A DNA stretch of 64,000 bases from NCBI RefSeq assembly GCF_030247195.1, contig NC_080672.1:401157037-401221036 (forward strand), written 5' to 3'. Position 1 is the first letter of the stretch. Each line of letters opens with the position of its first letter. Positions 1-11,424 of the stretch are shown piece by piece. A model generated the notes under the pieces. It did not search any database, was not told the origin of the DNA, and worked only from the letters and a program-made list of their open reading frames with translations. Source of the DNA: Topomyia yanbarensis (lineage: Eukaryota > Arthropoda > Insecta > Diptera > Culicidae). A program made the translations under genes and the position numbers.

Positions 1-11
1 TTTTCTTATTA

Positions 12-236
12 CCGTTATCGTATTACCACGGTGTTCCTAAAACCGTTATTAACTAAAAAAATGACCATAAATTTGACATACGGCATTCGACAGATACAGT
101 ATCCAAGCATTTTCTCAGTGAATTTCAAAATGATCCATCGAGGGAATCGAGAGATATGGTGATTTGAAGTTTTATGATACGTTTCATAAGGCTACCAACA
201 AACACCCACGGGTTTGGTCCAATCTCTATGAACAAA
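12..236 (+). repeat. Outer left arm of a large foldback element
   Basis: This stretch is the reverse complement of about 6931-7145 with few differences. It includes the run 'cggtgttcctaaaaccg' near the outer end and 'ggtccaatctctatgaaca' near the inner end. In the right arm the sequence continues without a break into 6446-6930, whereas here it stops at about 236, where other repeat DNA begins. The element's outer end is close to the window start, so a few terminal bases may be missing. Confidence 0.85.
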
Positions 237-2504
237 ACGTTTTTAATCCACCTAACAGTGTGATGAGACATTTCTTATAACTCTTATCACTCTCTTCGGA
301 TATTATATCGTTTGAGAACATTTAGAACTTGATGCTTCGCGATGTTTTTGATAACACATACTACATGGGAAAGTTGCAGGACTCAGAGAATCGCTCAAAT
401 CAGTATAGGACAACATCAGTGCTAGAAATCTCAAACCAAATCAATGGGAAAGCGAAAAAATGACCCGTAAAATAGACATAAAAACGAATTATTGCTAATG
501 CTCTGTTAATAAAATATCTAAATTCCTCAATCAATGCATTGTGGTGGGAAAACTGAATTTGCCTAAAGGGGTTATATATTGTACTGAGCTAAAAAAAATT
601 TTTTTTTAATCGGTTTGAAGTTTATACATTACTCAAATTTCCAACGCGACTGAGAACTAAGAAATCAACGCTTTTTCTTGAAAAGGGCGATACTAGCAGT
701 GACACCATTCAAAGAAAATGAACAGTGAATATTTCCACACTTGGTTTTATTTCCTATTTAAGAACTATTGTGTTTTTTACATCCTAGATTGCATGATTCA
801 GTAAACGAAACCCAAAACTTCATAAAGTATTTGAAATTATTAAATTAAAATTTGTTTTTGCTATTGAAATTGACAAAATGATAGTATCGCCCCTTTGGCG
901 ATTTTTTACTTTTTCAGTTCCACCTATCAGCATTGAAGTATCGCCCTTACGTTTTTTTACAATAACTACCGTTTTACACCACCGATTTCGTCCGTGTTTT
1001 TTCAATAGAGATCATTGTTACTATTTACAGCTGGTATCAGCTTGATAATCCTAAAAAATACGAAAATAACAGTTTCGCCTCTAAACTGCTAGCAAAAAAA
1101 GTATCGCCCTGTTTGTTTGCATGGAGCGTGGAGGGCGAAACTTTAAATAAACAAACAAAAATACAGTTTCGTCCGTTGTATTTTTTGCTGTAGTTTAAGA
1201 AAGCAATATCGTAGAATCAAAATTTTTAGGTTAATTTGTAGCATTTCAAAGCCCTCATTCGCATGTATGAAAAAAAGCCTTATGTTTACATTTGTAAGAC
1301 TCGCCTTTTTCACAAAAAAGCGTTGAAATGAAATCGCAGCTCCTGATATCACGCTATCTCTGAAGTGCATGCGTGCATAGTTTCAAATTTTACTTCGACA
1401 TCAACTTTTTCTAAAGGTGACTTCCCAGTAGTATCCTTGATTTGAATTATTATCGCTAATCCTAATGCTAAAGAACAAATAAAAACCCCACGAAAAGGAA
1501 CCGTTTGGGAAAATTATCATCATTACTGGAATTTTCATTTTCACGAAACTTTGCGATAACATTACGTCACTTGCGTTAATGCACTGGGTGCACAGTGCTC
1601 TGAAAATCTAGCGAAATCGTCTTAGGGCACCAGCTGGTCTAATTCAGAGCTATCTGCGCGGCGAGTTAAATCTGTAAAGAATACTAAAAATTAATTTCTA
1701 TTCCATAATTTTCAGTTCAGCATTTCGAGAGATCGTGCTCACCGCAAGCCATGAAAAATAGACTACGTTGTGAAGCGATGGTTACTATTTAATAAAAAAT
1801 CACGGTAAAATAAAAAATAACACTATGAAAAAATTCCAAAAAGCTTATAATTTTCACAAACTTATTAAGAAAAAATGTATAATAAGCTTTCGTAATATTG
1901 TGTAGGAAAAGAGCTGAAAAATTAAGTATATTCTCTATCTGCAACATATAAACCCTTAAGTATACCAATTAATTGGTATACGAATTGGAATAGGTTCGCC
2001 AAATTTTGGAACAAATCTATAAAATAACCCCTTGAAAACTACCTAAAAATTGTTGTAGTTTGCAATAAAAAATCCCCAAAAATGAAATGTACCTATTAAT
2101 GTGATACACAGTGAATAATACATACAATAAAGACCCATTTTTATCAGTCTCATGGTGTGTTTTAGGCTGACAAAATGGGGACATTGACTAAATCGGGCTT
2201 TTCTTTCTTTATAATGAACTGAAACTGTTAAAATATTTTTCCCGTCCCTTGATGTAGTCTGATAACTATTTCTGATTATGATGAACTTTTCATTTTTGCA
2301 TATTTCCATCTTCATGATAAGGAAAACATGCTCAAGAAAGGATTTACTCGAATTCAGTCTTGTTCGTCTGCTAGAGCCCATCAAACCTATGTTCATATTT
2401 GGCTGATAAAATCGGGGTTTCAATGCATTATAATAGATATTCAGCATTCGAAGAAGTTTCTTGTAAACGAGTGTAGAACGAATTTGTTTTTACTTACTTG
2501 AAGT

Positions 2505-4329
2505 CAGCGGCGTAGCCAGAAATTCGGTTTGGTGGGGGTTTGGTGAAAATCGATCATACTGTCCAAACGGCATAATTCCGAAACCGTAATTTTTGAAGTT
2601 TTAAAATTATGCAGAATTTATTTTTCAGAAAATAGTAACAGAGTTCGTGTCTTTAACGAATTTGTTGAGACTTTATTGTAGTCATGAATATTAACCTGAG
2701 AAAATTCACCATAAATACTTCTACTACCATCAAAATTATTTTATCAGATGATGCGCTGTTTAACGTTTGTAAAACTCATCGAAGATACTAAACCTCCGAA
2801 ATTGGCGGTTTCAAAATGATGCTATCTTGACCTTAAATTACTGTTTTTAAACATTTGACCTATACATATAATTGGTCATACAACAAAAATCAAAAGCTCA
2901 TAAAAATCGATCAGAACCTGCTAGAATCGAATGGAAATCGTCATTTTTCATAAATTTCTCTCTACATTCGGAAAGTGTTATCCTCGATATTAATCATATT
3001 ACGTTTTCGTCTCAACTCGACGCATTCCCAAAATAAAAACCTGTTTTAATCCACCTAGTGGTGCAATTATGCTTGTCTCATTTGTCCAGACTACGATTCC
3101 ATGGCTGGTTATGTTCAATACAATGGTGGAAATGAATATTACATGTTCAGTACGATTTGCACATACATACAATGGATCGACAGCAACGATCTTGAGATAC
3201 TATGTGATACTGAAACATCGCTTGAAACCAGCGGCGGATCATGGAGAAAGATCCGGAGGTCCAGGTCCTGCCGAAAATTTTCAACTTGTTAAGAAATTTT
3301 AAACTAGTTACAATTTTAAAGTAGCAACCCCTCACTGCATACTTCTTCCGGGCCAGTATTATTGACGATTTTTAGAGTGATTGCATAACCTTTCTATATG
3401 AGAAAGGCAAAAATGTACCAAAGTCCAAAAAAGTCAATTTTTGTCAAACATTATTTTTTTCGAGTTTACATCAAATCTCAATGTTTCATGCATTTTAAAG
3501 TCATTTGGCATCAAAAATACAAATTTGATTTTGAAAATTTTTCATTTCAGTTTATATGGCAATTTTCTGTGTGATTGCACTCTTCAACTCATAACTCCAG
3601 AATCGGAAGTCCAATCAATAAAAAATTCAATTGCAGCCGATGGGAAGATTGTACCTTTAATTTGAGACTAACTTTGTGCAAATCGGTCCTGCCATCTCTG
3701 ATTAACAGAGGTCACATTTTTTCCACATACACACATACACACACATATATACACACAGACATTTTCCGATCTCGACGAACTGAGTCGATTGGCATATGAC
3801 ACACGGCCCTCCCGGTCGGGATTAGATTGACGAATTTTAGAGTGAATGAGAAAGCCAAAAACATTTTTAGCAAATGTTGAAAGTTATGCATTTTTTTGGT
3901 GAGCAGTTCTATGTTTCATAGGCATTAAATCAATTTTAACTTCGCTTTCTATTAAATAAAGACCCTACATCTCTACAAAAGCGAGCTCAATTTGAAAAGA
4001 AATCTAAGGATTATGATTGATTACAGAACTCTGGAATTTTCTATTGGAATGTTTTCAGGCAGGAATTTGATATTGATGCTATTAGTCAACTGTGAAATCA
4101 AGACCAATAGATCAGTTACATACCCATTCCGACAATTTATCAAAAGTCCTCATGATGTTTACAACAACAGGTTATCAATGTACGGATCAGATAATTAGTA
4201 TTGTAATATTGAATTAAATCAGTCAGCATCAATAAATTTTAAACTTCAATCCAATTTTTTTGTGTTGTGGGGGGGGGGGGGGGGTTGTATGGTGTTAAAC
4301 CCCAAAACCTTCTCTTGGCTACGCCGTTG
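2505..4329. mobile_element. hAT-like non-autonomous DNA transposon
   Basis: The ends are imperfect inverted repeats, CAGCGGCGTAGCCA on the left and, reverse complemented, CAACGGCGTAGCCA on the right. They are followed inward by G-rich 'ggtttggtgggggttt' and C-rich counterparts. The element is bracketed by 8-bp near-identical sequences, CTTGAAGT (2497-2504) and CTTGGAGT (4330-4337), as expected for hAT insertion. A G homopolymer of about 17 bases sits at 4269-4285. No transposase frame is present. The unit at 3035-3862 is nested inside. Confidence 0.7.
3035..3862 (+). mobile_element. Nested 'TTTAATCCACCTAGTGG' family repeat
   Basis: It starts 'cctgttttaatccacctag' and contains two copies of the 'gagtgattgcataacc...gagaaagg' type end (about 3376-3410 and 3839-3860), CA-rich microsatellite sequence at 3727-3759, and 'cgatctcgacgaactgag'. 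The same modules recur at 5247-5400, 35060-35190, 47565-47720 and 50410-50455. A G/A-rich patch at 3231-3280, 'gcggcggatcatggagaaag', may be the end of yet another repeat. It lies inside the hAT-like element, so it inserted later. Family assignment beyond 'mosquito interspersed repeat' is not attempted. Confidence 0.6.
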
Positions 4330-5400
4330 CTTGGAGTTATTTACTTCGCTTTCATTTTCCGATATGTTTCAGATCGATCCGATGGTTATAAGTTAGAAAA
4401 ATTGCAGTCAGAAGGTTCGTACAAATGAACATTTTTGCACTGATAAGTTATCAAGTTCCTTCCAGACAACTTGGAAGTGTTCGGTGATTATTTCTAGCGG
4501 TTGTAGATAGAAAAATGAAATACAAAATTCGTTTTATCGAAATATTGTTTGGCTTATTTAAATGGATTATTACTATATTGAACAATAAATAGGCGACAAA
4601 GAGTAACCCACAAACAACAAGCCATAACTTTTAAAGTATTCAAAATAGATATTTGAAGTCTTCAGTAAAGTTATTCGCAAAAGTAAGAGCTACAAAGTTT
4701 CTGAAGACATCATTTCGATATAATCACTTCCAAGATAATTTGTGAAAATATCTCACTCATAGGGTGATTAATCAGCAAAAGCACAATACCAAAAGAAAGG
4801 GCATATTGCCTCCATTATATTCGCCGAAGATACTATTGACCTAAAATAAGCCGTTTTGGCGTTAATAATAGATTACATGTTTTTGGTCATATTTCTGGCA
4901 ATGGGAAATGATAAAAATCTTTCGTCCGCATTTAATGTTAAATATTTCTTTTGATAATAGTCCGATTTCAACAATCTATAGCTTGTTCGAAAGGTATTCA
5001 TTAAAGCTATCTAAAAACATATAAATTGTTAATCAATAATGTCAATTTCGGCAGATAATTCAAAAAAACTGCAAAAAACGCCATTTTTACGCATTCAAAC
5101 ATTTATATCTTGGAAACTAAACATCAGAATCAAAAACAAATTAATAGCGTTCATACTGTTTTTTAGTTCTTTCATTTAAAATTGGTTTGGATAAGATCGG
5201 TTCAGCCATTGCTGAGAAACACGAATGAGAATTTGTCCGTTACATACACACACACACACAGACACACACACACACACACACAGACATTGTCCCAAATCGT
5301 CGAGCTGAGTCGAATGGTATATAAGACTCGGCCCTCCGGGCCTCGGAAAAAATCTTGAAAGTTTGAGCGAATTCTATACATTTCTTTTATAAGAAATGTA

Positions 5401-5885
5401 AAAAAATATTTGTCTACTTATTTAGTACATGGCATTCAAAAGATATAGTAATCAAGTATATCCCCTGCAAGTTTGGAAATATTTCATTGACGGAATCGAA
5501 AGTTATAACGGTTTGGATGTGGTATGCGGTCATAGATGGGTTTTCTACCAGACTTCAAGCGTGAATCCATGTTTGTCCATTGACTATTTAGATCGTTTAT
5601 ACGTGTCGCGATTTTTAAAGGAAACCCTTACCATTTTATTACATAAATATAATGTACAAATGGTGTTATTAATATGGTGCACTGAAAAAATATGAAAATA
5701 GGGTTGTCTACCAAACGTTAAATATAATGTGTAATTTAAAAAAAAATAGATGAAAATTGGAATGTTTACTTCAAAAGGCCATATCTCAATGGCATGTTGA
5801 CTGATTCTAATTATTTTTTCATTATTGAACAGGTAGACGTTTCATCGTTAATTTTCATCAAGAAGAATATGAAATAGAGTTGGCT
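5401..5885 (+). repeat. Inner left arm of foldback element
   Basis: 5401-5430 is the exact reverse complement of 6901-6930, and the match continues with few differences to about 5885/6446. A short open frame at 5429 and its mirror at 6902 encode the same peptide because of this palindrome; it is not evidence of a gene. The arm contains degenerate sub-repeats: 'ggcattcaaaagatatag' here resembles 'ggcattcgacagatacag' in the outer arm at about 82. Confidence 0.9.
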
Positions 5886-6445
5886 ACTTCAAACAATAGA
5901 CAACTTAATTATCCTCAACTATATGTATTATCCACTATTTAGTAAATATCTTTATATTCAAAACGACGACCTATCAATTTCTATACATTAGTTGAATGCA
6001 ACGAACGCAAACTACAAATCATGGAAAGATAAAACCATAAATTCAATACATATATTCAAAAATATGAAGGTATTTGCTGATTCAGACCACTTTATGTTAT
6101 GATTCGGTTTTTGTTGGAAATTTTGTACAATCGTGATTCGCTGGTTGGGTTGACAGATGTTAAAACTGGGGGATGTTATTAGTAGGGGGATCAAAGGGGA
6201 TGTTATTAGTACAAGTTCATCTGCTCATATCTCTAACTATTGTCAGTTTTATTATCGAATTGTATTTAACATGAGAATTTGACATTCAGATGTCGACAAT
6301 GGACCAACTAGCGGAGGTTCAACTAAAAAGCGGCTCCTGTTAAAAATTGAGCGACCAGCGAATCACGACTGTGTTAGTTTTAACATTTCATATATCCATA
6401 ATTTGTAGTAAACAGCAATTGCAATCAACTAGTATTTAAAAATTG
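5886..6445. other. Spacer of the foldback element
   Basis: This is 560 bp of AT-rich sequence between the two arms. No gene, transposase fragment or further repeat family was recognised. Confidence 0.6.
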
Positions 6446-7145
6446 ATAGGCCGCTATTTTATATTCTTCTTGATGAAAATTGGCGATAAAACGTCTACCT
6501 GTTCAATAATGAAAAAATAAGTAGAATCAGTCAACATACCATTGAGATATGGCCTTTTGAAGTAAACATTCCAACTTTCATCTATTTTTTTTTAATTTAC
6601 ACATTATATTTAACGTTTGGTAGACAACCCTATTTTCATATTTTTTCAGTGCACCATATAAATAACACCATTTGTACATTATATTTATGTAATTAAATCG
6701 CAAGGGTTTCCTTTAAAAATCGCGACACGTATAAACGATCTAAATAGTCAATGGACAAACATGGATTCACGCTTGAAGTCTGGTAGAAAACCCATCTATG
6801 ACCGCATACCACATCCAAACCGTTATAACTTTCGATTCCGTCAATGAAATATTTCCAAACTTGCAGGGGATATACTTGATTACTATATCTTTTGAATGCC
6901 ATGTACTAAATAAGTAGACAAATATTTTTTTGTTCATAGAGATTGGACCAAACCCGTTGGTGTTTGCTGGTAGCCTTATGAAACGTATCATAAAACTTCA
7001 AATCACCATATCTCTCGAATCCCTCGATGGATCATTTTGAAATTCACTGAGAAGATGCTTGGATACTGTATCTTTCGAATGCCGTATGCCAAATTTATGG
7101 TCATTTTTTTAGTTAATAACGGTTTTAGGAACACCGTGATTACGG
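6446..7145 (-). repeat. Intact right arm of foldback element
   Basis: This is the continuous reverse complement of 5401-5885 followed by 12-236. It is about 700 bp long and is the reference for recognising the split of the left arm. The near-identity of the arms implies either recent origin or ongoing arm-to-arm conversion. Confidence 0.9.
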
Positions 7146-8063
7146 TTATGTTTTGGGTGTAAAAATATTGAACATGGCTTTAATTAACTTTTTCCATTTT
7201 CCTTCGCGATTTTTTCTTTAGGTCTTTAGAATATTCAGCTTCGTATCTCTGTGCCAAGAATGCCAAGAAAATCCAAGTGTTGCATACAATACGAAAACAT
7301 TTATTTACATTTAAAAACTATATTATTTTATTATTACTTCCAATCTTGAAATTATATATAGCTATAAATATTTTCCCTGAATTTCATTCGGATCGGATCA
7401 TTCTCTCTCTCTTAGGTTGATGATTTGACGGTATTTTATATTTGTGCTTCAGTTATGAAGAACCTCCGACAGACAATTTCTTTAAAAAAGTTGCGCCTCG
7501 ATAGTGGTGCACCGAGGAGATCGAGAGAGCTTGTGGGCCTTTTTATGTTTTGTGTTCTTTCATACTTGGCTCTAGCCCAAACTAACGTTCAACAATTAGC
7601 CTGTGCATGCTTGCGTGACCGACTGTCGGGTTGACTTGGTTTGACTTTTGCTGTAGGCCGTGTTTGCAAACATTGGTCCCTAGCTTACTGGCAGTGTTGG
7701 TGGACGCGGCTCGCAGTGAAAGTCATTGTGTGTCGATTTATCAGTCGACTTCGTCATCGTTCACATGCTTATTAAAGAAATGTAAAAGTAGTAGCCTATT
7801 AGTGGTCGTAATAATTTTAGTTGTCAGTATTAGTGTACAACTGTTATGTGCTAGTCGTATGACTATCTGTGTATGTATTCTATTGAGTATTTGTGACATT
7901 TGGGTCAGGGAATGGATGCAGAACTGGCGTATATGATGGAAGAATGGGTAATGCTTCCTAGAATTCGTTGGTCACATTTCGTCGATGTTCAATCATTGTT
8001 TATTTTAGTTCAAATTTTGTATTGTAATTGTTTGATTCGTGTAATTTTTTAAAATATAGTGTC
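7146..8063. other. No recognised gene; probable retroelement-derived DNA
   Basis: Two short open frames (7425-7634 and 7631-7936, + strand) have no recognisable motif. The block runs into the ribozyme-like motif at 8064, and the pattern '...gaaacgtcgg' followed by AT-rich sequence resembles the end region of Penelope-like retroelements. I cannot identify a reverse transcriptase here. Confidence 0.35.
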
Positions 8064-8100
8064 CCCTGAAGATGATGCGAATCCTGCATCGAAACGTCGG
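8064..8100 (+). ncRNA. Hammerhead-ribozyme-like motif (candidate)
   Basis: The sequence has the order CTGAAGA (8066-8072), a 5-bp hairpin GATGC/GCATC, then GAAAC-GTC (8091-8098). The hammerhead core is CUGANGA, helix II, GAAA, with cleavage after GUC; position 7 is free, so CTGAAGA fits. One extra base lies between GA and helix II, and helix III is minimal, as in ribozymes described in Penelope-like elements. Flanking helix I potential is only CC/GG. It could instead be a non-functional retroelement end. Confidence 0.35.
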
Positions 8101-9958
8101 AATAATCACAACTTAAGTTATTTCAATAACACAAAGACTGCTTAGCCGAAATAACTCCAGCTTAAAAATACAAGACAGTCGAAATCTTATAATCAAAAAG
8201 TTCAATTCGTGTATTAGATTCGATTCATTCGGAATGATCGGATTGTATAAATTAGGGTACGATTAGTTTAACTCTCGGGAAGTTGCGCGAATGGCTCGCA
8301 GAACAAGCAGCTGCTCGTGTCTTAAGACGATTTCATTAGATTTTCAGAGCAACGCACTCTCAGTGCACTAGCGCGAGTGACGGAAGATTAACGACGCACG
8401 GAATCTCCATTTCTGGTCAGCATAGTATGATAAAATTCTAACAGAATGCAACTGTCGTTAATGGTAAATAAATATCATTTGGCATTAAGACGAGTTCAAG
8501 TAGTTTAATTGTATGGTACATGTGTGCTTTTCTTGTACTTCATTAGTCTGTTTTTGTTATACTTCTATTAGTTTTGTTTTGCCACTAATCATGAATGCCA
8601 AAAATAATATCGGTCAATTTATACTCTGTCGCTTCTGGTTTGTATGGGGGAAGGAAAGATATATCAGTCTTCTTTATACATAGTTTTCGCCTCTACTGGA
8701 TCTATTCACAAACGTACAACCGCTCGTGGCCTTCGCGATGACAACAAACCTGGACACAAACGCGAACATGCAATTGCAATCATCAACGCATTCTTTTGCT
8801 CGCGATTTCGCCAACATTAAAACACCCCTGTAATCAAGTGAACGTTCAGCACCTACAAATCTACAAACGCGGTCTCATGCATTTACCCACCCCTTGCGCA
8901 ATCATGAATCTGTCACGTCCGGAAGTCTCTACCCTCGGTCCTAGTAGCCTAGACTCATGCCTTAAGTTAGACCAATTAAAAAAATGACGTTCATATTCCC
9001 TAGACAACACGTTTTATGGTGACATAACTGGGAAGTTTAGTGATATGGGGAACTCTCTTTTAGTATCTGAACCGAAGCATCAGATTCACGGTCCGCGCAA
9101 TCATTCAAGAACACACGCGAATATGCGAATGGCCACACGATTTTAAAATCGAATCTATCCACGCTAGTAGAAGCGACAAACACGTTAACATACAAACACT
9201 TCAGCTTCGTCCACGCACCACAACGCCGGACATCTCACAAACATGAAAACACTCCGGTGATAAGGTGAACGTTTTAGCACTTACAGAGTTGTTACGGTCG
9301 CGCGGATTGCGCTGTTTTCACGGATTTCGCGACTCTCGCCTATTTGGCGCATTTTATGCTCTCATTTATTGACGCATCGCGCAGGTTTGGCGCGAATTCA
9401 ATTTTCGACAGTGTTTTATTTAATCAAATCTCTGCTAACATGTTTATTAACTCCAATCGTTGGGAGTATTAATCTCTCAAAGAATCGGATTATAGTTATG
9501 GAAATTAATATGCGACGCCGTTATGCCGCTTTGTAACTATTTAGAGTGATTACGAATAATATGAACAAGGTTCCAGTTATGGTATTTGAAACTAAGGTTC
9601 ATTTAAAAATGTTAAAACATGAATTGCAATATATTGGTGCACCCAATGTTCTGCGTTTTCTTTTCATTTGTATTCGACTATAAAGCTCTGAATATTTAGA
9701 ATGGGTTCGCCGTTTTTTTACAGCAATCCATTCCCAAAGTTTTTATCTTAAAATTAAGTCCAAATTTTTTTACAAGGTTGGTGTTTACTCCAATTACCAC
9801 GAGATGGAAAAAGGAATGAATTATTTCTGCCCAAAAGTAATAAAATTGAGGACGAGAATCACAAATCAATTAAATTAATAATTAATATTTTTGTGGTTTT
9901 AACATAAGCGCCAATACCTTATTTAAGATTTTTGGTGGTATCCAACGTGAAAAACAGT
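8101..9958. other. No recognised gene; weak direct repeats
   Basis: The block around 8805-8860 ('aagtgaacgttcagcaccta') is repeated imperfectly at about 9240-9285 ('aggtgaacgttttagcactt'), with related GC-richer sequence on either side. This hints at a decayed long terminal repeat or tandem duplication. Nothing with coding potential was recognised. Confidence 0.4.
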
Positions 9959-10183
9959 GGTGAATTAAACGAAAGCAATTGTGTGAAAAAATCACCCCAG
10001 AGGCAAGATTCGAACCTGCAACCCTTGGGACTCCGGCCCAATGCACAACTCCATATGCTATCCCTGAGTTATGATGACGTCCCAGTGTATTCTACATGAA
10101 TATCGCATTGGCGACAGTGATCGTACCCTTCCTCTAGAGCGAGATCACACACAACTTACCTAATTGCTTTCGTTTAACTCACC
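9959..10183 (-). mobile_element. TIR-flanked tRNA-like element, copy 1
   Basis: The ends are inverted repeats, 'ggtgaattaaacgaaagcaa' and the complement of 'ttgctttcgtttaactcacc'. Between them, on the - strand at about 10066-9994, is a tRNA-like stretch with a perfect T-arm/B-box core 'ggttcgaatc' and a 3' end 'gcctctgggg' that pairs with 'ctcaggga' as an acceptor-like stem. It is homologous to 33150-33320 in opposite orientation. The combination suggests either a SINE with inverted ends or a DNA transposon that captured a tRNA-like gene. Confidence 0.65.
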
Positions 10184-11419
10184 ATTTCGATCTGTTTTTG
10201 CACAGGCTTTGAAATTAGCCAAAACCACTATCTGTACAGCTCTGAAACAAAGAACGTCTGTTTCCCAGGAGATGTAGTCAAGGCGTCGAACGTGGCTGTG
10301 CTGTACAGTTTGAAATGTGCGCATTCGGAACGACTTCAGAGCCGGATCGTATAACATTACGGCCAAAATGCGAACCCGAAAGCTGAATGATCAGGTGCTC
10401 AGCAAATCAAACGGATACATTGAAACGTGTCAAATTCGATTTCTAACAACTTCCGGGACAGAAGTTTTATGTTTCTATGGTTTGCTGAGATGTTTCCAAA
10501 AATATACATTTGTTGTTGCGGATAACTAAGCCGTTAAGTTGTTGATCTGACAGGGAATCTGCAGCTGTGGCCGGAAGACTTCGAATTTCTTGGCAACCAA
10601 CTAGAGTTTGAAATTAGCGCTCGTTTTCACGACAAGCCGTTTTTTCGTTCGCATTTTTCTTCCATAGTAGACATACCGTCCATATGTCCGTTCACGAAAG
10701 GAAAAATTCAAAACCCTCCACCAACAATAAATGTGGCACTTTCGTATGCGTGTATTTGCCTTCATCCAATCGAATAATTTTCTAAGAATGAAGGAAAGGT
10801 AATAAAAGTTCATTTTGCGAAAACAACTGAAACAAATCATTCATCGTTATTTCGACGAAATCCACGCACTTTTCTGTTGATGTCGCTCTTCTTCCTGCGC
10901 ACACCTTTTTCAGCCACACAGCCTGCTTATTCTTTCAATTCTTAATCCGACCAATGTCGCTGAAGATAGTATTCTTCGTCTTTAGTTTCTTCTTCATTAG
11001 CATCCAATACTTCGCCATTAGACGGAGTTGGGGAAAATCGATGGTTCTGTTCTTTTGGGATGAACTGGACTCTATTGTCGTATCATTGTAGTACATCCTT
11101 ACTGTAATTGCAGCTGGCTAAGTCTGTCCAAAACGTAACGGTCCATCATGGGACTTAATGAAAGGTAACATACATTTGTTGAGGAACTTCCCTTACTTCC
11201 GAATACGTAGTGTTATCTGTCACGAAAACATTGGTTTTCTTCTGCCACAGGAACTGTCCTTACCAAATCATATATTTTTTCGCGATAAAATCCACGAAAA
11301 ATATGATCCAGGGAATTTGTTTGAAATCTGCTATCGCATAAGTTTCATCGTCATTGAAAACACTTCCATCGAGTTTCGTCAGTACCAGGGTTGAACGGCA
11401 TACGGACATGGATTCAGGC
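10184..11419. other. No recognised feature
   Basis: Scattered short open frames exist on both strands, including a 97-codon one at 11260-11553 (-), but none shows a motif, good splice context or coding-like composition. Confidence 0.5.
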
Positions 11420-11424
11420 CACTG

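Larger units (their letters stand above)
237..5400. mobile_element. Composite repeat insertion splitting the foldback left arm
   Basis: Comparison with the unbroken right arm shows that 'ctatgaaca' at about 233 should be followed directly by the A-rich 'aaatatttgtctac' found at 5406. The 5.2 kb between is therefore inserted DNA. It starts with 'tttttaatccacctaaca' and ends with 'ggccctccgggcctcgg' followed by 'catttcttttataagaaatg', hallmarks of the repeat family seen again at 3035, 35060, 47565 and 50420. Inside are a cluster of 'tatcgcccc' motifs (690-1140), a hAT-like element (2505-4329) and CA microsatellites (5247-5284). A 134-codon - strand open frame at 2043-2447 resembles nothing I know. 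No transposase was seen. Confidence 0.7.

Noticed and set aside
5429..6902. Identical predicted peptides on opposite strands at 5429-5695 and 6693-6902
   Set aside because: They are mirror images created by the foldback arms. No start context, domain or splice signal supports a protein.
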